Positions 15,662-24,391 of a stretch of DNA of 64,000 bases are shown here, piece after piece. The notes under the pieces were generated by a model, which had not been told where the DNA came from, searched no databases, and saw only the letters and a list, made by a program, of their open reading frames with translations. Each line of letters starts with the position of its first letter. Positions within the stretch are counted from its first letter, which is position 1. A program made the translations under genes and the position numbers. The DNA lies in NCBI RefSeq assembly GCF_022879575.1, contig NZ_CP084260.1:1550001-1614000 (forward strand), read 5' to 3'. This DNA is from Caballeronia sp. SL2Y3. GTDB lineage: Bacteria > Pseudomonadota > Gammaproteobacteria > Burkholderiales > Burkholderiaceae.

Positions 15662-17083
15662 ATGCACAATAAAAGTCACGATATGTTCGGCTGGACAGCG
15701 CGCTGTCTGGACGTGTTCTTCGTCATCGCGGGCGGGGTGATCGCGCATTCGATGCGCTTTTCCTCGCTCGAATTCAGCGATATCGAGAAGCTCCTGATCG
15801 CATTCAATAGCGTGCTGGCATTGCTGTTGTTCCCGACGTTCGGCGTGTACGAAGCCTGGCGCGGCAAGCCGCTTCCGATGATGCTGGCGCGCGTCACGCT
15901 CGCGTGGATGACGGTGGCCGCCGCGGCGCTTCTGCTCGCCTTCACGCTGCATCGCATGGATGCGGTGTCGCGGCTGTGGTTCACGTATTCGACGCTCATC
16001 TCCGGCGCGCTCATCGTGGTCGCGAAATGCGTGGTGTACGCGAGCCTTCGTATCATGCGCGGCCGCGGCTTCAACCAGCGCACGGTGGCGATCGTCGGCG
16101 CGCAGGGCTTCGCGCGCACGCTGCTCGCGCATCTGTCGAGCACGCCCGAGCAAGGCTTCACGCCCGTCTGTCTGCTCGACACGACGGGCGACGAAGAACT
16201 GCATGCGAGCGGCCTCGGCAGCCGGCCCGGCGCGTCCATGCGCCTGCCGGTGCTCAACGATTTCGACGAGCTCGTCGAGAAAGTGCGCGCCGAGGACATC
16301 AACGAAGTGTGGCTCGCGCTGCCGCTTTCGCAGGAACACACGATCTATCGCTTCGTGCATGCGCTGCGGCACGACTTCGTGAATCTGCGGCTCATTCCGG
16401 ACACGCGCAGCATCTCGCTCTTCAATCATTCGATGACCGATGTCGCGGGGCTCGCGACCATCAACCTGACGACGTCGCCTGTCAGCACCTTGCAGATGTG
16501 GCCGAAGATGCTGTTCGACCGCTGCTTTGCCGCGGCCGCGCTGCTCGCGCTCTCGCCGATCATGATCAGCATTGCGATCGCGATCAAGGCCACGTCCGAA
16601 GGGCCGGTGTTCTTCACGCAGAACCGCAAGGGCGCCGACGGACGGCCGTTCAAGATCTACAAGTTCCGTTCGATGGCCGTGCATCGCGAGTCGAAGGGAC
16701 ACGTGACGCAGGCGACGCGCAACGACCCGCGCGTGACGAAGATCGGCGCTTTCCTGCGCCGCACGAGCCTCGACGAACTGCCGCAGTTCATCAACGTGCT
16801 GTTCGGCGACATGTCGGTGGTCGGGCCGCGTCCGCATGCGATCGAACACGACGATCTGTACAAGGATCTCGTCTACGGCTACATGTTCCGCTACCGCATC
16901 AAGCCGGGCATTACCGGCTGGGCGCAGGTGAACGGCTATCGCGGCGCGACCGAGAAGGTCGAGAAGATGCAGAACCGCGTGAAATTCGACCTGTTCTACA
17001 TTCACAACTGGTCGTTCTGGTTCGACATCAAGATCGTCGCGATGACGCTGTTCAAGGGCTTCATCGGACGAAACGCGTACTGA
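15662..17083 (+). CDS. Undecaprenyl-phosphate sugar phosphotransferase (WcaJ-type)
   Basis: A 473-residue polyisoprenyl-phosphate hexose-1-phosphate transferase that starts exopolysaccharide repeat units by loading a sugar phosphate onto undecaprenyl phosphate. The N-terminus has four or five membrane helices, then a CoA-binding-like Rossmann segment (TVAIVGAQGFARTLLAHL, near 140-260), a further membrane helix (ALLALSPIMISIAIAI), and the catalytic domain with GPVFFTQNRKGADGRPFKIYKFRSM, RRTSLDELPQFINVLFGDMSVVGPRPH and KPGITGWAQVNGYRG. A second possible start is Met 8 (MFGWTARCL). It is cotranscribed with the Crp/Fnr gene and followed by a terminator, so no export or polymerase genes are attached. 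Confidence 0.93.
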   Translation: MHNKSHDMFGWTARCLDVFFVIAGGVIAHSMRFSSLEFSDIEKLLIAFNSVLALLLFPTFGVYEAWRGKPLPMMLARVTLAWMTVAAAALLLAFTLHRMDAVSRLWFTYSTLISGALIVVAKCVVYASLRIMRGRGFNQRTVAIVGAQGFARTLLAHLSSTPEQGFTPVCLLDTTGDEELHASGLGSRPGASMRLPVLNDFDELVEKVRAEDINEVWLALPLSQEHTIYRFVHALRHDFVNLRLIPDTRSISLFNHSMTDVAGLATINLTTSPVSTLQMWPKMLFDRCFAAAALLALSPIMISIAIAIKATSEGPVFFTQNRKGADGRPFKIYKFRSMAVHRESKGHVTQATRNDPRVTKIGAFLRRTSLDELPQFINVLFGDMSVVGPRPHAIEHDDLYKDLVYGYMFRYRIKPGITGWAQVNGYRGATEKVEKMQNRVKFDLFYIHNWSFWFDIKIVAMTLFKGFIGRNAY

Positions 17084-17102
17084 GCGCGCTGCATCGAAAG
17101 AA

Positions 17103-17136
17103 AACGGGCCCGGCGACTCGCGTTGCCGGGCCCGTT
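17103..17136 (+). terminator. Terminator hairpin between sugar transferase and rpiA
   Basis: AACGGGCCCGGC (17103-17114) pairs perfectly with GCCGGGCCCGTT (17125-17136). It lies between convergent genes and, with A-rich DNA before it, can act in both directions. Confidence 0.75.
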
Positions 17137-17154
17137 GCGCTTGGCTAAGGCGCT

Positions 17155-17841
17155 TCAGTAGTCGATGCGCTCGACGCCCTGCTCCGTGCCGAGCAGGCAC
17201 AGGTCCGCGCCGCGCGCCGCGAACAGACCCACCGTCACCACGCCCGGCCACGCGTTGATCTGCGCTTCGAGTCCGCGCGGGTCCGTAATGGAGAGGCCCT
17301 TCACGTCGATGATCTCGTTGCCGTTGTCGGTGATAAACGGCATGCCGTCCTGCGTCACGCGCACGATCGGCACGCCGCCGAGCGCGGTGACCTTGCGGCC
17401 GATCGCGGTGCGCGCCATCGGCACCACTTCGATGGGCAGCGGGAACGTGCCCATCACGTCGACGCGCTTGCTCGCATCCGCAATGCACACGAATACCTCC
17501 GCCACCGACGCCACGATCTTCTCGCGCGTGAGCGCCCCGCCGCCGCCTTTGATCATCGCGCCGCTCGCGTCGATCTCGTCGGCGCCGTCCACGTAGACCG
17601 GCAGCGTGTCCACGTCGTTCAGGTCGAACACCTTGAAGCCGTGCGATTCGAGCCGCGCCGTCGTCGCGAGCGAACTCGAAACGGCCCCGCGATAACGCGC
17701 TTTCGAGGCGGCCAGCGCGTCGATGAAGCAATTGGCCGTCGATCCGGTGCCGACGCCGATGATCGAGCCTTCGGGCACGTGCGCGTTCACGTAGTCGGCC
17801 GCGGCCTGGCCGACGCGCTGCTTGAGTTCGTCCTGAGTCAT
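17155..17841 (-). CDS. rpiA: Ribose-5-phosphate isomerase A
   Basis: Interconverts ribose 5-phosphate and ribulose 5-phosphate in the pentose phosphate pathway. The 228-residue product has [15 protein letters not shown] near residue 29, YVDGADEID near 84, [15 protein letters not shown] with the catalytic lysine and acid near 97, and the C-terminal [19 protein letters not shown]. The start [11 protein letters not shown] gives the standard length. Confidence 0.96.
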   Translation of the reverse strand: MTQDELKQRVGQAAADYVNAHVPEGSIIGVGTGSTANCFIDALAASKARYRGAVSSSLATTARLESHGFKVFDLNDVDTLPVYVDGADEIDASGAMIKGGGGALTREKIVASVAEVFVCIADASKRVDVMGTFPLPIEVVPMARTAIGRKVTALGGVPIVRVTQDGMPFITDNGNEIIDVKGLSITDPRGLEAQINAWPGVVTVGLFAARGADLCLLGTEQGVERIDY

Positions 17842-17920
17842 GGAAATGGTGCTGCGCGTGAGGGTAAAACGCGATTTTATCGGAGCGCGCGCCGCCTTCC
17901 CGCGCTTTTTGCGCAGGCGG

Positions 17921-18316
17921 TCAGAGCATGCCGTGCAGGAATCCGAGCGGATCGTGCGTGCGCGCGACGGACGCGATGAACGCGAACACGATGGCCGCCA
18001 GCACGCCGAAAACAGCGCGTGCGCCTTTCGTGCGGCCGCGCTTGAGGGAAAACGTGCCGAGCACGATGTAGACGACGAGGCCGGCGATTTTCGCGCCGAG
18101 CCACGCCGCGTTCGGCCCGAAGCCGATGATCGCGACGAGCGCAACGGCGCTCGCGAGCAAGAGCGTATCGACGATATGCGGCACGATTCTGGTCGCGCGC
18201 GCGGCGAGAAGGCGCGAGTCCGTCAGCATCCAGATCCAGCGCACAACGAAGCCCGCGATGCTCAGGCCCGCGCACGTCATATGGAGCGCGCGCAGCGGCA
18301 GAAAATAGTCGCCCAT
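17921..18316 (-). CDS. SirB-family inner-membrane protein
   Basis: A 131-residue protein with about four membrane helices (residues 7-25, 45-67, 70-90, 100-118). The opening [24 protein letters not shown] and [14 protein letters not shown] match the SirB family (invasion regulator SirB2-like), whose biochemical role is unknown. It lies between rpiA and the amidase on the same strand, with 79- and 24-base gaps. Confidence 0.8.
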   Translation of the reverse strand: MGDYFLPLRALHMTCAGLSIAGFVVRWIWMLTDSRLLAARATRIVPHIVDTLLLASAVALVAIIGFGPNAAWLGAKIAGLVVYIVLGTFSLKRGRTKGARAVFGVLAAIVFAFIASVARTHDPLGFLHGML

Positions 18317-18340
18317 TTCTTCTTTTGTCTAACGCAACGG

Positions 18341-19180
18341 TCAGGGGAAGTACTTGTCCAGCAAGGCCTGCGCGATGGCGTCGGTTTGCGCGTCCGCGTC
18401 GCCCGCGTAGTCCGAGGGCCGGAAGTGCATCTGGAACGCGCCGAAGACGCGGCGCGTCTTCTCGTCGAGGATGCCGTCGGTGGCGACGTCGTAGCCGTAG
18501 CGTTTCAGCTTTTCCTGCAACGCGCGCACGTCGCACGGCGCTTTGGGATCGCGGCCCGCGAGATGCGCGGCGACGGTCGCGTCGTCGGGCCATGCGCCGA
18601 TGCCCGCCTCGTACAGCGTGCGCCACGGAAAGAGCGGGCCGGGATCGATCTTGCGCTGCGGCGCGATATCGCTATGGCCGACCACGCGCGTCGGCGGAAT
18701 GCCGTATCGCTCGACGATGTCGCGCGAGAGCTTCACGAGCGCATCGACCTGCGCGGGCGGATACGGCTGCCAGGTTCGGCCGGCGGGGGTATCGATCGGT
18801 CCGAGATTCACGTTTTCGATGCCGATGGACGACGCGTTCAGTTCCGTCGCGCCCTGCCAGTAGCTCTGGCCGGCATGCCACGCGCGCTTGTCTTCGGGCA
18901 CGAGTTGATAGACGACCGGCTCGCCGTTCTCGATGCGCGGCGCGTCCGGCACGACGTAGTGGACGCTGACCTCATCGCCCGTGAGGACGGCGAGCGAGCG
19001 CGCTTCGTCGATTTCCGTGTAGTGCATGACGAGGAAACGCACGCGCGAATCGGCGTTTTTCGCGTGGTGTTGGGTGTCGGCGATGTAGGTGCCGCGGTTT
19101 TGCATGGTGGGGGTGCAGGCGGTGAGTGTTAGAGCGAGCAGTAGTGCGGTTAGGCGTGCGAACGTGCGATTGATGTTCAC
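18341..19180 (-). CDS. N-acetylmuramoyl-L-alanine amidase, AmiD/AmpD-type lipoprotein
   Basis: A 279-residue zinc amidase that cleaves the MurNAc-L-Ala bond of peptidoglycan. Residues 1-22 are a lipoprotein signal with lipobox LTAC (Cys 22), which points to the outer membrane and hence to AmiD rather than cytoplasmic AmpD. The amidase_2 domain has the zinc ligands in VMHYTE and VVGHSDIAPQRKIDPGP, with WHAGQSYW between. A peptidoglycan-binding domain fills the C-terminus (LQEKLKRYGYDVATDGILDEKTRRVFGAFQ). The start is GTG and overlaps the stop codon of the HNH gene by four bases (GTGA). Confidence 0.92.
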   Translation of the reverse strand: MNINRTFARLTALLLALTLTACTPTMQNRGTYIADTQHHAKNADSRVRFLVMHYTEIDEARSLAVLTGDEVSVHYVVPDAPRIENGEPVVYQLVPEDKRAWHAGQSYWQGATELNASSIGIENVNLGPIDTPAGRTWQPYPPAQVDALVKLSRDIVERYGIPPTRVVGHSDIAPQRKIDPGPLFPWRTLYEAGIGAWPDDATVAAHLAGRDPKAPCDVRALQEKLKRYGYDVATDGILDEKTRRVFGAFQMHFRPSDYAGDADAQTDAIAQALLDKYFP

Positions 19181-20187
19181 GAATGCATCCCACGCTCATA
19201 GCCGGCCTGTTCGCGTCGTCGCGCGTCCCCATCATTCGAACCGTCCCATATCGAACGGACGAAGAGCGCATGAGCCAAGAGTGCGTCGAAGCTCGGCCGA
19301 GACTCAGGGTTCCTCGGTAATCGGATCGACTGACCGGCGAGCCGCTCGTATTCACTGTGCCTTAGCTCTGGAGAAACCATTACACGAAGTGTGTCGGGCT
19401 CGATGGCAATCAATGCGCGGTCGTAGAGCGTGTGCAGGTCGGACCGAAGCAAGAGTCCGTTTGAGACGACGTTGGTTTCTTTGCCCATGTACCGGCAAAT
19501 GTGCGCTGCTTCCAGGACCGGAATCACATCGCATCCGGAGATGGCGCAGCGGCGTTCGTAAGCTTCAAGCATGGATCGGCGGAATGCCGGTTGACCTTCA
19601 CGCAAAACTATCGACGCTTCCACCCATCGGCGGGCGTCTTCAACACTCGAAGGGCGAAACGGGGCGGATGTATGGATCGCCTCCTCAAGTAGATCTATTT
19701 GTTGCGCAAAGTCATCGTAGCGATCTCCGCTCGGACCAACCAACTGAAAGTAGCCCTCGTGCCAACCCGTCACGAATGCCAAGCCTAGCACCAGGTAGCG
19801 CGGCTGGGGCTTAGCTTTGACTTGGCGCATGACCCCGACCGGAATCCCGTCTCGCTGACAGGCTAGCAGAGCGAGATTGGTGAATTGACTGTCGCGCTTG
19901 CTCGGGTCCTGCTGTTCCTGGAAATACCGATATGTCCATGACCCGTCTGGATTTGCAGTTGGGTCATGATCTGCATAAGGCCCATTCAGCGATTGACGCA
20001 CGCTGACGGCGTATTCCAGACCAGCAGGTTTGTGAATTCCCTTGGCCTTATTGACGAGGAATGTTCCATCGGGCAAGGGCTTAGGCCAGGCTATCTCTTG
20101 GCCCTTGTTAGTTTGGAACCATTGCAAGGCAGCTCGGTGACGAGGAGCCAATTGTTGAAGAAGCGTGTTCAGGGATGCCATCGACAA
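19177..20187 (-). CDS. HNH endonuclease with putative SRA-like N-terminal domain
   Basis: A 336-residue protein. The C-terminal HNH nuclease is clear: RRCAISGCD, then AAHI with His 229, SNGLLLRSDLHTLYD with Asn 243 and His 252. The N-terminal two thirds (GIHKP near 50, NGPYADHDPTANPDGSWTYRYFQ, IPVGVM near 115, YLVLGLAFVTGWHEGYFQL) resemble the layout of SRA/YDG-type modified-base sensors in type IV restriction enzymes, but the match is by pattern only. There is no methyltransferase nearby. Base composition is lower in G+C (about 55% by eye) than the neighbours, which suggests acquisition. Its stop overlaps the amidase start, and rlmB ends 30 bases upstream. Confidence 0.8.
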   Translation of the reverse strand: MSMASLNTLLQQLAPRHRAALQWFQTNKGQEIAWPKPLPDGTFLVNKAKGIHKPAGLEYAVSVRQSLNGPYADHDPTANPDGSWTYRYFQEQQDPSKRDSQFTNLALLACQRDGIPVGVMRQVKAKPQPRYLVLGLAFVTGWHEGYFQLVGPSGDRYDDFAQQIDLLEEAIHTSAPFRPSSVEDARRWVEASIVLREGQPAFRRSMLEAYERRCAISGCDVIPVLEAAHICRYMGKETNVVSNGLLLRSDLHTLYDRALIAIEPDTLRVMVSPELRHSEYERLAGQSIRLPRNPESRPSFDALLAHALFVRSIWDGSNDGDARRREQAGYERGMHS

Positions 20188-20217
20188 GTTACTGCCACGT
20201 CCGTCGGTATTGTTAAG

Positions 20218-20961
20218 TTACTTCTTCACCATCCTCTGCCGCACGGCCTCGAACAGGCACACCCCGCTCGCCACCGACACGTTCAGGCTCTCCACCGCGC
20301 CCGCCATCGGGATATGCATGATCTCGTCGCACGTTTCGCGCGTGAGGCGGCGCATGCCCTCCCCTTCCGCGCCCACGACGATCGCCACCGGGCCGTCGAG
20401 CTTCGTCTCGTAGACGCTCGCCGTCGCTTCGCCTGCCGTGCCGATCACCCAGACGCCGGCGTCCTTCAGTTCGCGCAGCGCGCGCGCCAGGTTCGTCACC
20501 GTGATGTACGGCACGCTTTCGGCCGCGCCGCTCGCCACTTTCGCGGCGGTCGCGTTGAGGCCCGCCGAACGATCGCGCGGCGCGATGACCGCGTGCGCGC
20601 CCGCCGCGTCCGCGACGCGCAGGCATGCGCCGAGGTTATGCGGGTCGGTGACGCCGTCCAGCACGAGCAGCAACGGCGTTCCCGAGATGCCGTCGAGCAG
20701 TTCGGCGAGGTTCTGCGCGAGCGGCAAGTCGTGCGCGCGGGCCATCACGCCCTGATGCTGGATATTGCCCGCGAGGCCCCACAGACGCCCTTCGTCGGCG
20801 GCGATCAGACGCACGCCCGCGTCCTTCGCGGCACGCAGGAAGTCCTGCATGCGCCGGTCCTTCCGCGTGGGGTCGTACAACACTTCCTCGATAGACGAGG
20901 CATCCGCCCGCACGCGCGCCGTCACCGCGTGGAACCCGTAAAGAACCTTGAGACGAGACAT
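20218..20961 (-). CDS. rlmB: 23S rRNA (guanosine-2'-O-)-methyltransferase RlmB
   Basis: SpoU-family methyltransferase that modifies G2251 of 23S rRNA. The 247-residue product has the N-terminal L30e-like substrate domain (LYGFHAVTARVR), then the knotted SPOUT motifs NLGACLRVADAAG near 128, IVVGAEGEGM near 197 and IPMAGAVESLNVSVASGVCLFE at the C-terminus. Start MSRLKVLYG. It follows rnr by 97 bases on the same strand, the usual rnr-rlmB pair. Confidence 0.96.
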   Translation of the reverse strand: MSRLKVLYGFHAVTARVRADASSIEEVLYDPTRKDRRMQDFLRAAKDAGVRLIAADEGRLWGLAGNIQHQGVMARAHDLPLAQNLAELLDGISGTPLLLVLDGVTDPHNLGACLRVADAAGAHAVIAPRDRSAGLNATAAKVASGAAESVPYITVTNLARALRELKDAGVWVIGTAGEATASVYETKLDGPVAIVVGAEGEGMRRLTRETCDEIMHIPMAGAVESLNVSVASGVCLFEAVRQRMVKK

Positions 20962-21058
20962 GACTGATTCGAACCTTCGTGATGACCATGAAAAGCACGA
21001 CGCGGCCCGGCGCAAAGCGCACCGGACCGCGCGTATTCGTTGACGCGATGAGCGCCGC

Positions 21059-23536
21059 CTAGCGTTTCTTGCGCGCCGGCCGCCCCTGCGCCGCCGACTT
21101 CGACGCCGAGTTGGACGTCCCCCCGCGTTTCTTCGCCGCGCCGCCGCGCGCCGCCGGTGATGCGCCCTTCTTCGTGCCGCCGCGCTGACGCGTGCTCGGC
21201 GCGTCGTCGTTCAGCGGACGAATGCGCGGACCCGCTGCGCCATTCGCGCCATTCGCGCCCGAGGCGCCGTGATCGCCCGCGCCCGACGACGAACGCGGCG
21301 ACGGCTTCACGGGCGTATCGCGCACCAGACGGAAGTCGATCTTGCGTGCATCGAGATCGACGCGGCCCACCTGCACGCGCACGCGATCGAACATGCGATA
21401 GCGGATGCCGGTGCGCTCGCCGCGCAGCTCGTTCTTGATCTCGTCGTACTGGAAGTAGTCCGAGCCGAGCTCCGTCACATGCACGAGCCCTTCGATGAAG
21501 AGCGAGTCCAGCTGCACGAAGATGCCGAACGACGTCACGCCGTTCACCATGCCGCCGTATTCCTCGCCGAGCTTGTCGCGCATGAAATAGCACTTGAGCC
21601 AGGCTTCGACGTCGCGTGACGCTTCGTCGGCGCGACGCTCGTTCGACGAGCAATGCAGGCCGAGTTCTTCCCACACCGCGACACTGTTGCGCGACCGGCC
21701 GCGCGCGCTGTCGTCGGCCAGTTGCATTTCGCGCGCGGCTTTCGTCAAGCCCGTGCTCAGCGAAACGTCATGGCCGATATCCGGCACGTATTTCTTGCCC
21801 TGCAGAATCGCGTAAATGGCGCGGTGCGTGAGCAGGTCGGGATAGCGGCGAATCGGGCTCGTGAAGTGCGCGTAGGCCTCGTACGCGAGCCCGAAGTGAC
21901 CGATGTTGTCCGGACTGTAGACGGCCTGCTGCATCGATCGCAGCACCATCGACTGAAGCATCTGCGCGTCGGGCCGGTCGCGGATTTGCGCGATCAGCGC
22001 GGCGTAGTCGCTCGCGTGCGGCTTGTCGCCGCCCGTCAGCGTCAGGCCGACGCCACGCAGAAACTGGCGCAGGTTTTCGAGCTTTTCCTCGGTCGGCCCC
22101 GCGTGCACGCGGTACAGGCCCGGATGCTTGTTGCGCTTCAGAAAGTCCGCCGCGCAGACGTTCGCCGCGAGCATGCACTCTTCGATCAGCCGATGCGCGT
22201 CGTTGCGATGACGCGGCAAAATCTGCTCGATCTTGCCCTGCGAGTTCACGACGATATACGTCTCCGTCGTGTCGAAGTCGATCGCGCCGCGCTTCTGGCG
22301 AGCCGCGTGCAACGCCTTGAAGACGCCGTAAAGGTTCTGCAACTGCGGCACCAGTTCCGCGCGCCGCGCGGCTTCCGGGCCCTTGGTGTTGGCGAGCACG
22401 GCCGCGACTTCGGTGTACGTGAGCCGCGCCGCCGAGTGCATGACGCCCGGATAGAACTGGTACGCCTTGATCTCGCCGCGCGCCGTGATGATCATGTCGC
22501 ACACGAGCACGCAGCGGTCGACGTCCGGGTTCAGCGAGCACAGCCCGTTCGAGAGCTTCTCGGGCAGCATCGGGATCACGCGGCGCGGGAAGTACACCGA
22601 CGTGCTGCGGTCCAGCGCGTCGACATCGAGCGGCTCGTTCGGGCGCACGTAGTGCGACACGTCGGCGATCGCCACGAGCAGGCGGAAGCCCTGTCCGCGG
22701 CCGACGGCGACGGGCTCGCAATACACGGCGTCGTCGAAGTCGCGGGCGTCTTCGCCGTCGATCGTGACGAGCGGCACGTCGCGCAGATCGACGCGATGGC
22801 GGATGTCCACCGGCCGCACTTCGTCGGGCAGCTTCGCGGCGGCGGCGAGCGCCGCATCGCTGAACTGATGCGGCACGCCGTACTTGCGCACCGCGATCTC
22901 GATTTCCATGCCGGGATCGTCGATATCGCCGATCACTTCGGCCACGCGCCCGAGCGGCTGCGAATGGCGGCTCGGAAAGTCCGTCAGATCCACGGACACG
23001 ACCTGCCCCACTTTCGCCTTCTTCGGGTTCTGCGTGATGAGAATGTCGTGGCCGATGCGCTTGTCTTCCGGCACGAGAATGAGCGCGCCGTTTTCATTCA
23101 CGAGCCGCCCGATGATGCGCTTGTTCGCGCGGTCGGTGACTTCGACGATATGGCCTTCGGGCCGCCCGCGCCGGTCGTAGCCAACGATGCGCGCGAGCAC
23201 GCGGTCGTTGTGCATGACCTTCTGCATTTCGCCGTTGGGCAGGAACAGATCGTCCTGGCCGTCATCGCGGATCAGGAAACCGAAGCCGTCGCGATGACCT
23301 TGCACGCGCCCCGCGACGAAGTTCGACGGATGCGTGAGCTGATAATGGCCGCGCTTGTCGAGCCGAATCTGCCCGTCGCGTTCCATGGCCGCCAGTCGCT
23401 TGAAAAATCCTTCGCGCTCCTGGCGCTTGATCGACAGGGCCTCGGCGATGTCGTTCGCGGAGTGAGGCGTTTCGCTCGTGCGCAGCACACCGAGAATCTC
23501 TTCGCGGCTGGGAATCGGATACGGATATTTGCTCAA
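21059..23536 (-). CDS. rnr: Ribonuclease R
   Basis: Processive 3'-5' exoribonuclease of 825 residues that degrades structured RNA and takes part in rRNA and tmRNA-linked quality control. It has an N-terminal winged helix, cold-shock domains (residues 70-220), the RNB catalytic core with VTIDGEDARDFDDAVY carrying the metal-binding aspartates, an S1 domain (YGGMVNGVTSFGIFVQL), and a long Lys/Arg/Ser/Gly-rich tail of about 90 residues. The start codon is TTG (TTG AGC AAA TAT), since no in-frame ATG precedes the conserved SKYPYPIPSREEIL. Confidence 0.95.
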   Translation of the reverse strand: MSKYPYPIPSREEILGVLRTSETPHSANDIAEALSIKRQEREGFFKRLAAMERDGQIRLDKRGHYQLTHPSNFVAGRVQGHRDGFGFLIRDDGQDDLFLPNGEMQKVMHNDRVLARIVGYDRRGRPEGHIVEVTDRANKRIIGRLVNENGALILVPEDKRIGHDILITQNPKKAKVGQVVSVDLTDFPSRHSQPLGRVAEVIGDIDDPGMEIEIAVRKYGVPHQFSDAALAAAAKLPDEVRPVDIRHRVDLRDVPLVTIDGEDARDFDDAVYCEPVAVGRGQGFRLLVAIADVSHYVRPNEPLDVDALDRSTSVYFPRRVIPMLPEKLSNGLCSLNPDVDRCVLVCDMIITARGEIKAYQFYPGVMHSAARLTYTEVAAVLANTKGPEAARRAELVPQLQNLYGVFKALHAARQKRGAIDFDTTETYIVVNSQGKIEQILPRHRNDAHRLIEECMLAANVCAADFLKRNKHPGLYRVHAGPTEEKLENLRQFLRGVGLTLTGGDKPHASDYAALIAQIRDRPDAQMLQSMVLRSMQQAVYSPDNIGHFGLAYEAYAHFTSPIRRYPDLLTHRAIYAILQGKKYVPDIGHDVSLSTGLTKAAREMQLADDSARGRSRNSVAVWEELGLHCSSNERRADEASRDVEAWLKCYFMRDKLGEEYGGMVNGVTSFGIFVQLDSLFIEGLVHVTELGSDYFQYDEIKNELRGERTGIRYRMFDRVRVQVGRVDLDARKIDFRLVRDTPVKPSPRSSSGAGDHGASGANGANGAAGPRIRPLNDDAPSTRQRGGTKKGASPAARGGAAKKRGGTSNSASKSAAQGRPARKKR

Positions 23537-23712
23537 GGGCTTAATAGAGTTCTTCTCGTTGGACTGGACTTTCGCCGTGTTTTGCCGTTAGTCGAGCGGC
23601 AATCGTTGAAATCATTCTAACACTGCCTATTGTGGACTCCGGCCGCCAGGCCGGCGCTTGCTCGTTGCCATTGCAGCAAACGCTGGCCCCGCCGCGACCG
23701 GCGATGAAACGC

Positions 23713-23740
23713 TTGACAGCGGCTCGCGAGTCGCTATAAT
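23713..23740 (+). promoter_or_regulatory. Sigma-70 promoter for the first tRNA-Leu
   Basis: TTGACA at 23713-23718 and TATAAT at 23735-23740, both consensus, with 16 bases between. It lies about 50 bases ahead of the tRNA. Confidence 0.9.
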
Positions 23741-23791
23741 GGCGTTCTTTGCTGCTGACGCAGACAAAGAAATACGCAGCAACGCACCCTT

Positions 23792-23878
23792 GCCCAGGTG
23801 GCGGAATTGGTAGACGCACTAGGTTCAGGTCCTAGCGGTGGCAACACCGTGGAGGTTCGAGTCCTCTCTTGGGCACCA
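23792..23878 (+). tRNA. tRNA-Leu (CAG), first copy
   Basis: An 87-base class II tRNA including the encoded CCA. GCCCAGG pairs with CTTGGGC in the acceptor stem (one G-U), the anticodon stem CTAGG/CCTAG holds a TTCAGGT loop with CAG, a long variable arm follows, and the T arm carries GGTTCGAGTCC. Confidence 0.97.
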
Positions 23879-23887
23879 GATGTCAGG

Positions 23888-23917
23888 AAACGCCACCTTC
23901 GGGTGGCGTTTTCTTTT
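23888..23917 (+). terminator. Intrinsic terminator after the first tRNA-Leu
   Basis: AAACGCCACC-TTCG-GGTGGCGTTT, a 10-base stem with a stable UUCG tetraloop, then TCTTTTT. Confidence 0.92.
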
Positions 23918-23963
23918 TATGCGGAGACCGTGTTTTTCGGCTCCTGCCAGTCGTGAAGCGCAG

Positions 23964-23997
23964 TTGACACGGCTCGGCTTCCCGCTAAAATAGCGGG
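23964..23997 (+). promoter_or_regulatory. Sigma-70 promoter for the second tRNA-Leu, with palindromic -10
   Basis: TTGACA at 23964-23969 and TAAAAT at 23986-23991, 16 bases apart. The -10 sits inside the perfect inverted repeat CCCGCTA-AAA-TAGCGGG (23981-23997). Confidence 0.85.
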
Positions 23998-24013
23998 CTC
24001 GCTGTACCCCTTG

Positions 24014-24100
24014 GCCCAGGTGGCGGAATTGGTAGACGCACTAGGTTCAGGTCCTAGCGGTGGCAACACCGTGGAGGTTCGAGTCCTCTCCTGGGCACCA
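24014..24100 (+). tRNA. tRNA-Leu (CAG), second copy
   Basis: An 87-base tRNA identical to the copy at 23792 except for one base in the 3' acceptor strand, where CCTGGGC makes a fully paired stem. The anticodon is CAG and CCA is encoded. Confidence 0.97.
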
Positions 24101-24116
24101 AGGTCCCTTTCCCGCG

Positions 24117-24149
24117 AAAAGCCCCACGCAAATGCACGTGGGGCTTTTT
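24117..24149 (+). terminator. Intrinsic terminator after the second tRNA-Leu
   Basis: AAAAGCCCCACG pairs with CGTGGGGCTTTT, with a T-run ending at 24149. Confidence 0.9.
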
Positions 24150-24391
24150 GTTTTCCGCGCGCGGTTTTCTTTCTTATAAGCGGCTTCGTTTTGCTTTCGT
24201 TTTTATTCGGCTTCTGACCGGGTTAAAGCGAAATGAATGGATCGGCCGCGCTATCGTCTTTTCTCCATCAGTAACGTTCAGCACGCTCGTAAACAGCGGC
24301 GTACACTCGTCCTGCCCGCGTGACCGCATGAGCGCCGCGTGCAACCGCATTGCATATCAAGCTGATCAATACTGATTCGGAGACCGAGGCG

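Noticed and set aside
15584..17731. 715-codon minus-strand frame across the sugar transferase and rpiA
   Set aside because: It spans two real genes and a terminator; composition is typical of a shadow frame.
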